Of a stretch of 64,000 nucleotides of DNA, positions 42,093 through 53,635 are shown piece by piece; position 1 is the first letter of the stretch; each line of letters begins with the position of its first letter. Below the pieces are notes generated by a model. The model saw only the letters and a list, made by a program, of their open reading frames with translations, was not told the DNA's origin and did no database searches. The stretch comes from Galeopsis tetrahit (Eukaryota; Streptophyta; Magnoliopsida; Lamiales; Lamiaceae): NCBI GenBank assembly GCA_963675135.1, contig OY776122.1, positions 15,918,881 to 15,982,880 of the forward strand, in the 5' to 3' direction. A program made the position numbers and the translations under genes.

Positions 42093-42817
42093 TGATGCGG
42101 CCTAAAAATGTCACCTAATGAGGAGTCGACACGTGTATGAATGATAGGATTGGGAAGAATGGATAGAATTCATTTAGGGTTCTCTGGATAAAGAATCCTC
42201 TCCGGAGGGCTCTCGGGAGGGAGCTTCGTCTGGAGATGAATATCAGAATCAAACAGTTTTAGCTAAGATCGTGGGTCGCAAATATAGGATGCTCCCGCCA
42301 TTTCCGCCCTAGCTTTGATGAAAAGAAGAATCTGTCCTCCTTTACTTTAGGAGGATAAGTCCACGAAGATAGGATGCTACCGAGTCTTCAGGAAGTGGAG
42401 AGTAAGGGAGACTGGGTCTCCTCGGTAGGGCCGAGTCTTATGGGCAACTCCGAGATAAGGGGAAGGCTTGACTTCCTCTCCAGAAGATATCTCTATAAAT
42501 AGGTAATTTTGAAGATATTTCCAGGTTAGACATTTTACACCTAAAAACTTAATACACTAAATATCCACATCTCCGCTTGTGATTCTTTGAGTTGATTTAA
42601 GATATCCAGGATCTTGAGATCCTTGGGAGATTTGATAAGCCCTATACTGACTTAGGCATCGGAGTGTCCACACCGGACTCCCCTCCGGTGTGTTCCTTGC
42701 AGGTCATTCGAAGATTCCAAGAGGAGATAATCTAATCAGGACTATTATACACATTCGGGAAGAAGGACATCCATTTCAGAGGATACCTAATCCTCTCGTG
42801 CAAATTTTGGCACATCA
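42093..42817 (+). repeat. Gypsy 5' LTR
   Basis: 725 bp. A tataaatag TATA box at 42494-42502 lies in the second half of the LTR. The primer binding site (ctggcgccgtctgtggga) follows at 42819. Confidence 0.95.
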
Positions 42818-42841
42818 ACTGGCGCCGTCTGTGGGAAAGAA

Positions 42842-45800
42842 TTGAAAGATTTTCTCACGAGTTTCTACCTATCCAAGCAAATGGGTGGCGGAAATAAAAC
42901 CTCTATTTCCGGGAAGAGGAGTCTTCCAGGAGAAAATTCCCCCTTGCCGACTGATCCTCCGCCAAGGGGAGGTCGGGGAAAAGATCCAATCCACGTACCT
43001 TCTGGATCAAATCAGCCATTAGCGCCTACTCCAGGCTTGGAGGACGAAAGTCATCCCATACCGGTCAGAGAGGGCACAGAGGGGAATCTGGATGCCCCCG
43101 AATCTCAGACCGCAGATCCTCAGCAAAAGGACACTCTAGACTCGGGACCGCTCCTGATCTCTCCCGATCAATTGAACGCCCTCATCAAGCAAGCTGTAGA
43201 GAGAGCCTTTGCTGACCAAAGAGACCGGATTCCTAGAGCTGCACCAGGGAACCCGGAGACACCTGTCCTAAGGCCCCAAGACGAAGCACCTGGAGCCTCC
43301 CAAGTGTTGTCCAAGGACATGGAGATGCGAGCAGAAGAAGATGATAAAGTGCCCTCACGAGCGGAGAGAAGCATCCCTCTTCGGAGCACAAGAAGAAATG
43401 CAGACCTAGCACCCCGAGGCATAGAACCCCCTGAGACAGAAGAAAGTACAGATGATACCTACGGAGGGCCCGTCAGCGACCAACTACTGGCCTTACAGAA
43501 AGAGATGAGAGATATGAAGAAGCAGATGAGCAATCGAACCAGTAGGTCTGCTCACGCCTCTGGATGTCAGTTCTCCCCTAACATATTACAGGATGAACTA
43601 CCATTCAATTTCAAACCCCTTAATTTTGAATACGATGGTACGGCAGACCCATACGAGCACCTAGTGAGGTTCGAGAATGCAGCATTGCTACACCGTTATG
43701 GAGAGGGAATAAAGTGTAGAGTATTCCTAACTACTCTGGCAAAAGCCGCACAACAATGGTTCACCCAGTTGGAACCTAACACAATCCGATCCTGGGAAGA
43801 ATTCAGTGAGCTCTTCCTTCATCAATTTGCCAGTGCCCGGAGACAGCCGAGGGCCACTTTGACCCTCTTTAATTTGAGACAAGGAGAAGGTGAGAGTTTA
43901 AGAGCTTTCCTTCGAAGGTTTAATCAAGCAGCTCTGGAGGTCCCTACCGCCTCTCCAGAGGTGAAAATCAACGCTCTAACGAACGGATTGCGTGATGGAG
44001 ACTTTTTCTCCTCTCTAGCTAAGAAGCATGTTAAGAACTTTGATGAACTGCTGTACAGGGCAGAAAAGTACCTCACTCTGGAGGAGGTCCGGAAAGCGAA
44101 GAGGCTGGAGGTTAGGCCACAAGATCGAGAGAGGAGAAGGGAAAGAGAAGGCCCCCCCAGGCGGTTCAGTCCAGAAGTCCCCCGGACCTCTGGAGCAGTT
44201 AGAGATAGCAACCCTTCCGGAGGTCCCCGATCCGGCCCTCGGGGGAGGTTCGAGAAATACACACCCTTAAGAACTGAACCCGCTGAAGTATTGGAGGTAG
44301 CAGGAGACCATCCGGATTTGAAGTTCCCATATTCCAGGAGTCGAGGACCTCAGAAGCCTAAGTCTGATCGATTCTGCCGATTCCACAATGAATATGGGCA
44401 TGATACGAATCAATGTTACCATTTGAAAGATGAGATCGAGAGGATGATCCAAGCAGGTCATCTAAAAGAATTCATATTTAGAGACAGGCAAGGCCCTCGG
44501 GGGCAGAAACGAAAAGAACCTGAAAGAAAACCAGAGGAGAAGGAAACTAGAGAAGCGGTAGAGGATATACCCCCTCCACCGCCAAAGAGAGGAATAATTC
44601 ATATGATTGTGGGAGGGCCAGCAGATGGAGATTCCTTCCGAAAAAGAAAGCAGAATGTCCGAGCTCTAAAAGCGGAACAGGGAAGCCAATTAAGAGAAGT
44701 GGGACGTATGACAGAGACGCCCAATATCCGATTTGGGCCGGAAGATGTTAAAGGAGTCAAAGAAGATCACAATGATGCTCTGGTAATCACTACCGACATA
44801 GCTGGATTCGATGTCGCCCGAATCTTCGTAGATACGGGGAGCTCGGCTGACATTATGTTTTTCGAATGCTTCAAGAGGATGGAGTTGAGTGTAAAGCTGC
44901 GTCCTGTGGATACCTCCCTGTATGGCTTCTCCGGAGGTGCCATCCAACCTTTGGGATCAGTAATGCTACAGGTAGGGTTGGGAGATGCTCCAGCCCGGAA
45001 AGTCCATTTGATAGAGTTCCTTATCGTGGACATCCCTTCATCATACAATGTCGTGATGGGACGACCCAGCCTGAACCTCTTTCAGGCAATCATTTCCACA
45101 TTTCATATGAAAATGAAATTCCCTACCGCCGCCGGAGTAGGAGAAGTGAGAGGAGACCAATACCAAGCACGGAAGTGCTATGCAGAGTCTGTGAAGATGG
45201 CGGACAGAGCCCTGACTAAAGGCCTGGAGCGGACAAGAGGAGATGACCCTGAGGTCAAAAGGAAGAAAGTTGAAGGAGCAATACCCGAACAGGTGAATGT
45301 TAAAACAGACGAAGAACTAATGAGCGTGGAGCTCTTCCCAGAGAAACTTGGCTTCACCACTAAGATAGGCACCCAACTGGGACCTGAACTCACAAAAAAG
45401 GTAATACTTACATTACGTCGAAATTCCGATATATTTGCATTTTCTCCAGCTGACATGACAGGGATTCCTCCGGAGATAGCAATACATTGCCTTAATGTTG
45501 ATCCAAAGGCAAGACCTGTGAAGCAGAAACTACGAAATTTCGGGATTGAAAAGAATAATATTGTGAGAGAGGAAGTCGAGAAGCTATTGAAAGCAGGGCA
45601 TGTAGTAAAAGTCCAATTTCCAGAATGGCTCTCTAATGCCGTGCTAGTTCCTAAGGGGGGAGGAAAGTGGAGAATGTGCATCGACTTTAGGGACCTCAAC
45701 AAAGCGTGCCCTAAAGACCACTATCCACTACCAAGGATAGACCAGCTAGTAGATGCAACCTCAGGCTTTGAGTTGTTAAGCATGATGGATGCATACCAAG

Positions 45801-48478
45801 GGTATCATCAGATCCAATTGAACCCTGCAGATGTCCCTAAAGTGTGCTTCATAGCAGCCTGCGGAACGTTTGGATACGTTCGGATGCCATTTGGGCTAAT
45901 CAATGCCGGAGCAACATACCAAAGGATGGTCGATGCTGTCTTCCGAAGGCAGCTGGGGAGGAATATGGAGATATATGTAGATGATATGTTGGCCAAAAGC
46001 GTAAAAGCAGATCAACATGTAGAGGATCTAGAAGAAATTTTTCAAGTGATCAGAGAGAATGGCATCAAGTTGAATCCAGCCAAGTGCTCTTTTGGAGTAA
46101 AATCAGGGAAGTTCCTCGGATACATGGTCACTCAGAGGGGTATAGAGGTGAATCCGGCTAAGGTGAAGGCGATACTAGATATGCAGCCACCAAGAAATAT
46201 AAAGGAGCTCCAGACGCTCAATGGGAGGATTACCGCATTGAGCAGATTCATAGCTAGATCTGCTGAAAAGAGTCATCCCTTCTTCAGAATTCTCAAGAAA
46301 GGAACCAAATTTGAATGGAACGTAACATGCCAAAAGGCTTTTGAAGATTTGAAACAGCATTTATCCCAGTTGCCGAAGCTAACAAAGCCTTCTCCGGGAG
46401 ATACCCTCATCTTGTATCTCTCCGTAGGAGAGTTCTCACTGAGTACTGCCTTAGTCAAAGAAGAGGGGTCTCTGCAGCACCCTATTTATTATGTCAGTAA
46501 GGTCATTCAAGGGGCCGAAAACCGATATTCAGATATCGAGAAGGCTGCTCTGGCCGTGATAGTTACAGCGCGAAGGCTGCGCCCATATTTCCTTTCTTAT
46601 AAAATACTGGTCCGCACTAATTACTTGCTGAAACAGGTCATAGGGCGAGCAGACCTCTCTGGAAGGATGGTGAAGTGGGCAATCGAGCTCCAAGAATATG
46701 ACGTGGATTTTGAGCCGCGGAAGGCTATAAAAGCCCAAGCTTTGTCCGATTTCATCCAAGAATCGACCAAGCCAGAGGAAGTCGAGGGATGGAAAGTGTA
46801 TGTAGATGGCTCAGTAACCTTGAGCGGATGTGGAGCAGGGATTGTGCTAACAGGCCCGCGAGGAGAGGACCTGCAATTTGCGGTGAGGTTTCAATTCATG
46901 ACCTCAAATAATGGAGCAGAGTACGAAGCTTTGATCAGAGGAATGGAGATGGCATTAGAATTAGGAGCTCCAAAGGTAACTCTATACTCAGACTCCCAAT
47001 TAGTTGTTCAGCAGGTGAATGGTGAATACGTAGCCAAAGATAGTAGGATGGCTGCTTATCTGGAACGAGCCAAAAAAGTGATGGGCAAGTTCCAAGAGTG
47101 CGAGGTAGTCCAGATACCTCGAGAGAAGAACATACAAGCGGACAGCCTCTCCAAGCTCGCTAGCTCCGCAGAGTTTGATGGAAAAGGAACAGTAACTCTA
47201 GTAGTGGCAGAAAGAGAGACTCTGGAGAACCCCATTGGTTCTATTGAAGAGGAAGATGTTTGGAGAAGAGCTATATGGATAGAACTCACCAAGGGAACAG
47301 ACGCTCCTACCACTAGAGAGACCCGAGCCCTTCGAATCAAGTATTGTCTTATCGGAAGACATTTGTACAAAAAATCATTCACACACCCATATCTGAGGTG
47401 CATATCAATTCGAGAGGCTATGTACACACTCAAAGAAATCCACGAAGGGGATGCAGCTAGTCACGAAGGATACAAAGCAGTGGTGAAAAAAGTTTTAAGG
47501 GCTGGATTATATTGGCCCTCCATGACGAGAGACGCTAAGGAGTTCGTGAGAAAATGTGTCAAGTGTCAGGAAAATGGCCCATTGATAAAGACCCCTGCGG
47601 AGGAGATGGGAGCGATGCACTCCCCCTGTCCCTTCGCTAAATGGGGAATCGACCTGGTAGGACCCTTCCCTCCGGCCTACGGAGGAAGAAAGTTCCTGAT
47701 AGTAGCAGTGGACTATTTTAGCAAATGGGTGGAAGCTGCTCCCCTAGTTACGATAGATGAGGAGAATGTGATTAAATTCCTAAGAAAGCAGATTTGTTGC
47801 AGATTCGGAGTACCCAGAATATTGGTCTCCGATAACGGAACCCAATTTAACGGAGAAAATGTGCGAGGATGGTGTGCAAGGCTGAACATAATACAGAGAT
47901 TCACCTCTGTCGCTCATCCTCAAGCTAATGGACAAGTGGAGGTCACTAATCGAACGATAGTAGACGGTATCCGAACAAGACTAACGAAGATAGGAGGAGG
48001 ATGGGTAAACGAGCTAGATAATGTATTGTGGTCATACAGAACTAGTCCGAAGACAGCAACTGGAGAGTCCCCATTTCAGCTGGTCTACGGAGCTGCAGCG
48101 GTGATACCTCCAGAGGCAGTATTGCGATCACACCGAATCGCCCAATTTGAAGAACATCAGAATGAAAGATTGATGAGAGAGGCTCTAGATTTGATGGAAG
48201 AAGAAAGAGAGATGGTCAGAGTACGGGCTGAAAGATATAAGAGCAGAATTAAAGCCGCATACGACCGGAAGGTGATCCCGAGGTCCTTCAGAGAAGGCGA
48301 TCTAGTGTTAAGGAGAGCTGACGCCCTAAAAAACACAGGAAAGTCAGAGCCCAACTGGGAGGGGCCTTATAGAATCACACAGGTACTGAAAGGAGGAGCA
48401 TATAGACTGCAGAGTATGGAAGGGGTCGATATAGCTAGACCCTGGAACGTTTGCCACTTGAAGAGATTCTTTATTTGA
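42842..48478 (+). CDS. Gypsy gag-pol polyprotein, intact
   Basis: A single 1878-codon frame without stops. Order with rough residues: gag domain (about 260-430, with WFTQLEPNTIRSWEEF and LRQGEGESLRAFLRRF), a CCHC-like CRFHNEYGHDTNQC (about 515), aspartic protease FVDTGSSADIMF (about 661), reverse transcriptase with RMCIDFRDLNKACPKD and catalytic YVDDMLAK (about 1045), and first RNase H (about 1180-1290, poorly conserved catalytic positions). A second RNase H starts VYVDGSVTLSGCGAG (about 1319, with NNGAEYEAL and SDSQLVV). Integrase has a zinc finger (about 1541-1580), DLVGPFPP, SDNGTQFNG and Glu in NGQVEVTNR. A second RNase H between pol RNase H and integrase is typical of the Tat lineage. 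This copy looks capable of making its enzymes. Confidence 0.95.
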   Translation: MKDFLTSFYLSKQMGGGNKTSISGKRSLPGENSPLPTDPPPRGGRGKDPIHVPSGSNQPLAPTPGLEDESHPIPVREGTEGNLDAPESQTADPQQKDTLDSGPLLISPDQLNALIKQAVERAFADQRDRIPRAAPGNPETPVLRPQDEAPGASQVLSKDMEMRAEEDDKVPSRAERSIPLRSTRRNADLAPRGIEPPETEESTDDTYGGPVSDQLLALQKEMRDMKKQMSNRTSRSAHASGCQFSPNILQDELPFNFKPLNFEYDGTADPYEHLVRFENAALLHRYGEGIKCRVFLTTLAKAAQQWFTQLEPNTIRSWEEFSELFLHQFASARRQPRATLTLFNLRQGEGESLRAFLRRFNQAALEVPTASPEVKINALTNGLRDGDFFSSLAKKHVKNFDELLYRAEKYLTLEEVRKAKRLEVRPQDRERRREREGPPRRFSPEVPRTSGAVRDSNPSGGPRSGPRGRFEKYTPLRTEPAEVLEVAGDHPDLKFPYSRSRGPQKPKSDRFCRFHNEYGHDTNQCYHLKDEIERMIQAGHLKEFIFRDRQGPRGQKRKEPERKPEEKETREAVEDIPPPPPKRGIIHMIVGGPADGDSFRKRKQNVRALKAEQGSQLREVGRMTETPNIRFGPEDVKGVKEDHNDALVITTDIAGFDVARIFVDTGSSADIMFFECFKRMELSVKLRPVDTSLYGFSGGAIQPLGSVMLQVGLGDAPARKVHLIEFLIVDIPSSYNVVMGRPSLNLFQAIISTFHMKMKFPTAAGVGEVRGDQYQARKCYAESVKMADRALTKGLERTRGDDPEVKRKKVEGAIPEQVNVKTDEELMSVELFPEKLGFTTKIGTQLGPELTKKVILTLRRNSDIFAFSPADMTGIPPEIAIHCLNVDPKARPVKQKLRNFGIEKNNIVREEVEKLLKAGHVVKVQFPEWLSNAVLVPKGGGKWRMCIDFRDLNKACPKDHYPLPRIDQLVDATSGFELLSMMDAYQGYHQIQLNPADVPKVCFIAACGTFGYVRMPFGLINAGATYQRMVDAVFRRQLGRNMEIYVDDMLAKSVKADQHVEDLEEIFQVIRENGIKLNPAKCSFGVKSGKFLGYMVTQRGIEVNPAKVKAILDMQPPRNIKELQTLNGRITALSRFIARSAEKSHPFFRILKKGTKFEWNVTCQKAFEDLKQHLSQLPKLTKPSPGDTLILYLSVGEFSLSTALVKEEGSLQHPIYYVSKVIQGAENRYSDIEKAALAVIVTARRLRPYFLSYKILVRTNYLLKQVIGRADLSGRMVKWAIELQEYDVDFEPRKAIKAQALSDFIQESTKPEEVEGWKVYVDGSVTLSGCGAGIVLTGPRGEDLQFAVRFQFMTSNNGAEYEALIRGMEMALELGAPKVTLYSDSQLVVQQVNGEYVAKDSRMAAYLERAKKVMGKFQECEVVQIPREKNIQADSLSKLASSAEFDGKGTVTLVVAERETLENPIGSIEEEDVWRRAIWIELTKGTDAPTTRETRALRIKYCLIGRHLYKKSFTHPYLRCISIREAMYTLKEIHEGDAASHEGYKAVVKKVLRAGLYWPSMTRDAKEFVRKCVKCQENGPLIKTPAEEMGAMHSPCPFAKWGIDLVGPFPPAYGGRKFLIVAVDYFSKWVEAAPLVTIDEENVIKFLRKQICCRFGVPRILVSDNGTQFNGENVRGWCARLNIIQRFTSVAHPQANGQVEVTNRTIVDGIRTRLTKIGGGWVNELDNVLWSYRTSPKTATGESPFQLVYGAAAVIPPEAVLRSHRIAQFEEHQNERLMREALDLMEEEREMVRVRAERYKSRIKAAYDRKVIPRSFREGDLVLRRADALKNTGKSEPNWEGPYRITQVLKGGAYRLQSMEGVDIARPWNVCHLKRFFI

Positions 48479-48814
48479 AGAAAGTGTAAGGTCTTGAGAC
48501 CATTTATGACTTTTGTTTCGTGATTTTTCGCATGGATTCATATTTTGCTTGATGTATTTTTGCGGCTTCACCGGAGCTCTTTTTCCCTCTCTACGGCTTT
48601 CCCCTTTGGGGTTTTTCCGTATGGAGGTTTTTAATGAGACCGGCGTAGGTTATCTATGGCCTATGTTCAAAATTGACAATAAATCAATGAAGTCTTATCC
48701 CTTTTCGAAGAAAGAATTATTCAGAATTATTATGTCTTACTTATCTTTCTTGCATTCGAATATGCGATATATACATATAACAATAAAGAGAGTAAGAAAC
48801 ACTCAGAGGCCTAG
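48479..48814 (+). other. Gypsy spacer with broken repeat unit
   Basis: Non-coding. The last about 110 bp (from 48702) are a diverged copy of the 120-bp tandem unit, ending cactcagaggcctagaggc, where the inserted minus-strand element begins. Confidence 0.6.
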
Positions 48815-48978
48815 AGGCGTGCTTTGCTCTAAAATGCTCGTTTTTCCTATAAAAATAGCAAAACACATACATTTCTCCAAATCAAGTGCCATTAGTCAAT
48901 ATAGTGTAAATAATGCATGAAATCCTATAAAATTAAGCAAAATAAACCCATGAATTTCAAGCAATTTTCACACTAATC

Positions 48979-50731
48979 AACTCCCCCAAACTTAAAGTGT
49001 TGCTCGTCCTCGAGCAACGAAAGAATTACAATGTGAGGGTGAAATTTACAACTAGATGATCAATGAAAGATCCCACGTATCAAATGACATGAAATGAATT
49101 CTTCTTCCTCAAGATACATTCTCAAAAATGATCACAAGTTCAATATTGAAAATCAAACTAATTACCCCACACATGCTCAACATACAATAACAAGTGATGG
49201 TGATGACAATATCCAAATGCTTCAAGTTCAACTCACAAGATATAGTGTTTCTCTCAAACACTCAAACAAATTAAGGACAATAGACACTCATCAATCAAAT
49301 CACGCATTGCAATTACCATAAGCTTGCCCAAGCTCTACCATCTTTCCACCACAAACATGTTCAACTATGAGATCAATAGGTCTTAACCAAGGACGAAACG
49401 TTGGCTCTTTGGACGGGGTATGATGAATATGGAGGAAGTGACTTGTCTAGTGGAGAACGAAAGTTGTTTTTCAACACATGAAGCTTATGCTCATAAGGTT
49501 TATACACCTTCATTCTCACTTTTCATTCAACTTTCTCACAAGCAATCATCTCCTCATCTTTTTGTAGAAAATTTCTTTTCTTTTTAAGCTCTTGGGGCTC
49601 ATTGTCCCTCTTTTCTTTCACATCATTTTTTTCACTTCCATCTCTTTTTTCTCTTTTCACAATTTTGCCAAATTGTCTCTTCAAACCAAAGGCACTAAAG
49701 CACATGTTTTACCACTTTCTTTTTATTCTCCACTAGATTTGGATATCAAAGGCTCAAAAGGTTAAGTGGTTAAACATTGTAGGTTGCCAAGAAAATGGGA
49801 AATCAAGCTCAAACGGGCTAACTACGGAATATTACTTTGGTTATTGGGAAAAATTTGGCTAAGTGACTTGTAATACGAAAGATGGCCTACATCATATCTC
49901 AAAGTATCACACAAGCATGATTTCAAGCAAGAACTTGGGCAAGTTCTAGAAAAGCAAGCAATGAATTGATTCACTCACAAATGAAATAAACCGGATTAAT
50001 GCTCGGTTCAAAGCTCAACTCTCACCGGTTCATTAAAGACTCAAACATTCATCAATCACCACCACACATAACTCATTGTGCATGCAAAACATGCATAGGC
50101 AACAAGATGACAACAACACAAACAACATGATTCATTACAATCATGTACACATTCAAGGAATCAAATTCACAACAAATCACTATCAAATGTGTCTCAATGA
50201 TCATTAAAGCTCAAATTACACACATACACAAGAGTACACATTGGTGTCAATAGAAAATGTAAAAACGAACATACCCCCCCAAACTTTTTCATTGCAAAGC
50301 AATTAAAAGTTTGGAAAAATAGTGTTGCATTGATATTGACACCAAGTGCTAACCATACAAATCTACACACATGGGCCACTATCCCAACAATTAACACTAA
50401 GAGTAGCTAAGCAATCAATATTATGAACAAGAATATAAATTCCACTACCCCCCCAAACTTAGTAATTGCTATGCAATTCCTAAGTTTGGAGTGGGCGTAC
50501 CTCTCACGATTGCTATAGCTACACCTTCTTCAAAGCTCAAAGTTCCACTTTCGATCTCCAATCGTCCATTCAATCCAAGCTTCTCCAACTAACATCAAAA
50601 CTCACAAACACATCAAACTAAACTAACAAAGCAAATAAAATGAGCAAGAAATGAAATAAAGCAAGTAAAAATGGGTTGCCTCCCATTTAGCGCTAGGTTT
50701 AACGTCCTATGCCGGACGGAACTAAATGAGC
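48979..50731 (-). other. Non-coding 3' internal region of the minus-strand retroelement
   Basis: About 1.7 kb without a coding frame. On the minus strand it ends with gctcgaggacgagcaacact then aagtttgggggag, a conserved end seen before the 3' LTR of many plant gypsy elements. Another cccccccaaactt run at 50273 and cccccccaaacttag at 50450 are internal echoes of the same purine tract. Confidence 0.55.
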
Positions 50732-51766
50732 TCATCGAAAAGGCCATGGATATCGGGCCTCATTGCCATTGTATTTCAATCTTTTAGCCTCAAAGTCAAG
50801 AAGACTCTCATGGAAGGTAGACCAATCACCCAAGTGTTTCTTCCATACTTTCATCAATTGGCCTTCCTCTTGTTCTTTCCACATCGTCCCTTTCCATTGT
50901 TCTTCTCCAAAGATGCCCAAACTCTTTTCAAGATCTTTCTTTAGATCAAAGTGATCAAGAGGCAAAATAAAATCAATAGAAGCATCAATATCAAGTAAAG
51001 TGCAAATTGAAGAGTTTAAAGGTTTAGAAATGCTCATTTCGCTCTCCAACTCATCTTGGGATGCTTCTTGATCTTCTTGTTCTTTGTTGCTCGTGTCCAT
51101 CAAAGGACATCCCTCTTCATCTCTTTTGTCAAAGAGCTTGTAATCTTCACTCTCCTCACTTGCATTTTCCTCTTCTTTCATAGCGATAACCAATGCCCCC
51201 ATTGTTGAGGTCATCCGCTCCATTCCATTCACAAGTAACTTGAGTTGATTATCTATTTCTTCCACTCTCTTATCATATGCATCCATTCTCTTATCATGTG
51301 CATCCATCCTCTCCATCATGTGTGCAATTAGCTCTTCGGTAGTAGTCCTACCCTCATTGCTTCCCCACTCTTGATATTGATAATGAGAGGAAGTTTGTTG
51401 CATTTGATGATCGTACTCAAAGCTGCTCTCACTATTATACCAATTTCCTTCCGAAACTCCATGGAATTCAAAGCAAGGTTCCTTCATAGGTGGAGGAGGA
51501 GAATGGTATTGATGTGGAGGTGGGGGGTAACATCCTTGAGGAGGAGGTGATGCTTCTTCATTCCTCCAATCTTGATAATAGGAGGGAACTTGTTGCATTT
51601 GATAATGGTGATCAAAGTTCCTCCAATCATCGTACCTCACGTCTCCATGTTGTGGAGGATAAACCATACCATTTTGATTATAACATTGATTCCATTGGTA
51701 TTGGTTGTATCCATCCATCAAGGCATTGAAGTTCACACCTACACAAAAACAAGTATAAAAGCCCAC
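50732..51766 (-). CDS. Gag-like protein of the minus-strand retroelement remnant
   Basis: 344 codons. The N-terminal about 130 residues are rich in Tyr, Gln, Trp, Asn and Pro (for example YNQYQWNQCYNQNG and PPPQGCYPPPPHQYHSPPPP). Next come a predicted coiled coil (MERMDAHDKRMDAYDKRVEE, about residues 152-180) and an acidic, Glu/Asp-rich C-terminus. It sits about 90 bp after the primer site, where gag is expected. No zinc knuckle or enzyme motif is seen. An acceptor-like tttttgtgtag lies just inside the start, so the true first exon may differ. Confidence 0.5.
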   Translation of the reverse strand: MGFYTCFCVGVNFNALMDGYNQYQWNQCYNQNGMVYPPQHGDVRYDDWRNFDHHYQMQQVPSYYQDWRNEEASPPPQGCYPPPPHQYHSPPPPMKEPCFEFHGVSEGNWYNSESSFEYDHQMQQTSSHYQYQEWGSNEGRTTTEELIAHMMERMDAHDKRMDAYDKRVEEIDNQLKLLVNGMERMTSTMGALVIAMKEEENASEESEDYKLFDKRDEEGCPLMDTSNKEQEDQEASQDELESEMSISKPLNSSICTLLDIDASIDFILPLDHFDLKKDLEKSLGIFGEEQWKGTMWKEQEEGQLMKVWKKHLGDWSTFHESLLDFEAKRLKYNGNEARYPWPFR

Positions 51767-51875
51767 AAAGACGAACTAAAACAAAATAACAAAAAGAAAT
51801 GCTACTATCAATAACACTCAACAAACTCTAAGTCTCACTAATAACACTCGCTTAAATCCCCGGCAGCGGCGCCAT

Positions 51876-53632
51876 TGACTTGGATCATATTTTTGCACTT
51901 TTTAAAACTATACGATCCCCACAAGCGTATGGGTTCGTTAGTAGTACGATAAGTATACCAAGTAAAATTTCGTTCCAAGGACCTAATTGAGTGCTAGTGA
52001 ATCCCTAAAGTTACGAGTATGCATGCTATTGTAGTAACTACACGTGTTTGTTTGGATTTTTGGGAATAAGAACAAAAGTATTAAACTAGATTAACTAAGC
52101 TAACAAGAATATAATCAAAGAAATAACGAACTATCTAACTTTCTTTTGGAAAGTGCAAGGGAAGGGTATTGCCTCGGGTGTTTCCATTTTGTGAGCAATT
52201 AAGTGAGTTAGTGGACCAATTACATGAATTAGCTATGAATTCGGATTAAGCTAAAGGCTATCACATAAGTGTGCAAACCCCCTCGAAAGGCATAGGTAAA
52301 CATCGTGCATTGATTAGCAATTATAGGATCTAACCAAATACCATAAGCTCCTCAGATAGTGTTGCATAAGCACTTTCAACACGGTTACTAATGCTTATGA
52401 AACGCCCTCTCACCAAACTCCTAGACGACCTCTATTCGTTTAGTGTCTAAGGTTGTCGGTCTAGCCATTAACACCCCTCTCGGGTGAGCTAATTACTAAT
52501 TAACTTCTATTCAATTGATCAAAGCTCACACTCACACTCCCAATCATGCTACCCAACTCTCGTTGCAATAAACATAATCGAACATGCTTGCTAATAGGGT
52601 TGATCAACCAAATGAATCAATCAAAGTACAACTTTAGAAACATAAAAACCCAAATTATAAGCTAATCATGCAATTAATTCACAATTACACTAAATTCTCA
52701 TCAAAACATCCACACCCAAGGCAATTGAGGATTAGCCCATGGTTCTAGAAGAGAATCCCATGGCTACAACAACAAATAACATCAAACTCATAATAAAATA
52801 ACAAGAGATTGAAGAAATTAAGAAAATACCAAATTGAATTGCAAAATAGAGTAATATCACCTTGATCATACGAATTTAGCTACAAAACGATGTAATAGAC
52901 GATGCCCGATGATAATCGTAGCTTGATTTGAAGTAAAAACCACTATTCTATCTAATCTATTGAAGAAATTAAACTAAAAATGAAGAACACCTACAACTAT
53001 GTGTTTGTGTGTGAGAAAATGCTTGGAAAATGAGTAAGACCCCTTTCTAAAACTCAAATTGGAGCTATTTATAGTTGGGGTAGAAGTCTTGAACGAAATT
53101 TGCGCTTAGGTCCCTTGAAAATGGAGAAAATGGGCCAAAAACCCCGAAAATGAAGTGACCCGGCCGGGTGGCTCCCACCCGGGCATGCCACCCGGCCAAA
53201 ATTCGAAGCAAACAAGATTTCAGCCTTGCCCGGGTCGAAACCACCCGGCCGGGTGGGTTTCACCCGGGCGAAACTCGAACCTCCTCAAAATCTGCCCTTG
53301 CCCGGGTCGAAGTGACCCGCCCGGGTCGTTTCTACCCGGGTATGCTTTTTCGTCTCTTCGTATCTCGAGCTTCCGACCTCCGATTGACTCGATTATTTTT
53401 TTCATTCCACTTCGTTTTTCGAGACGAATCCAACCGTGCACTCCTCTTCCTGATCCAGTAAAGTATGGTTGGTGTTTTGCTCCAAATTCCATCGTATTTC
53501 CTACAAAATCGACAAAACACAACCTTTCTCTCATTTCGGCTTAAACAATCATATTCAATGTATAATTCAATGAAATCAACATCAAATGAGCTTCAAATAT
53601 GCATCTAAATAGTGTAAATTCCACCCGAATCA
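51876..53632 (-). repeat. 5' LTR of the minus-strand retroelement
   Basis: About 1.76 kb, from tgattcggg to ccaagtca on the minus strand, directly before the primer site. It includes a GC-rich palindromic block at 53155-53345. No coding frame is supported. Confidence 0.6.
53155..53345. repeat. GC-rich palindromic cluster of acccggccgggt words
   Basis: The 12-bp perfect palindrome acccggccgggt occurs at 53158-53169 and 53243-53254. Many partial copies (cacccgggc, cccgggtcg, acccgcccgggt, acccgggta) fill the rest. The block stands out from the AT-rich LTR and could fold into several hairpins. Confidence 0.8.
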
Positions 53633-53635
53633 GTC

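Larger units (their letters stand above)
48815..53632 (-). mobile_element. Minus-strand LTR-retroelement remnant inside the gypsy element
   Basis: On the minus strand the order is: a 5' LTR of about 1757 bp (53632-51876, starting tgattcggg), a primer site tggcgccgctgccgggga (51874-51857), a gag-like gene (51766-50732), about 1.7 kb of non-coding DNA, a purine tract aagtttgggggagt (to 48980), and only the first about 165 bp of the 3' LTR (48979-48815). Host tandem-repeat sequence borders both sides. The two LTR starts are clearly related (both tgatt.., shared tgtgttttg and gagcaaa.cac words) but diverged. No pol is present, so it is non-autonomous, and no target duplication is seen. Confidence 0.7.
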
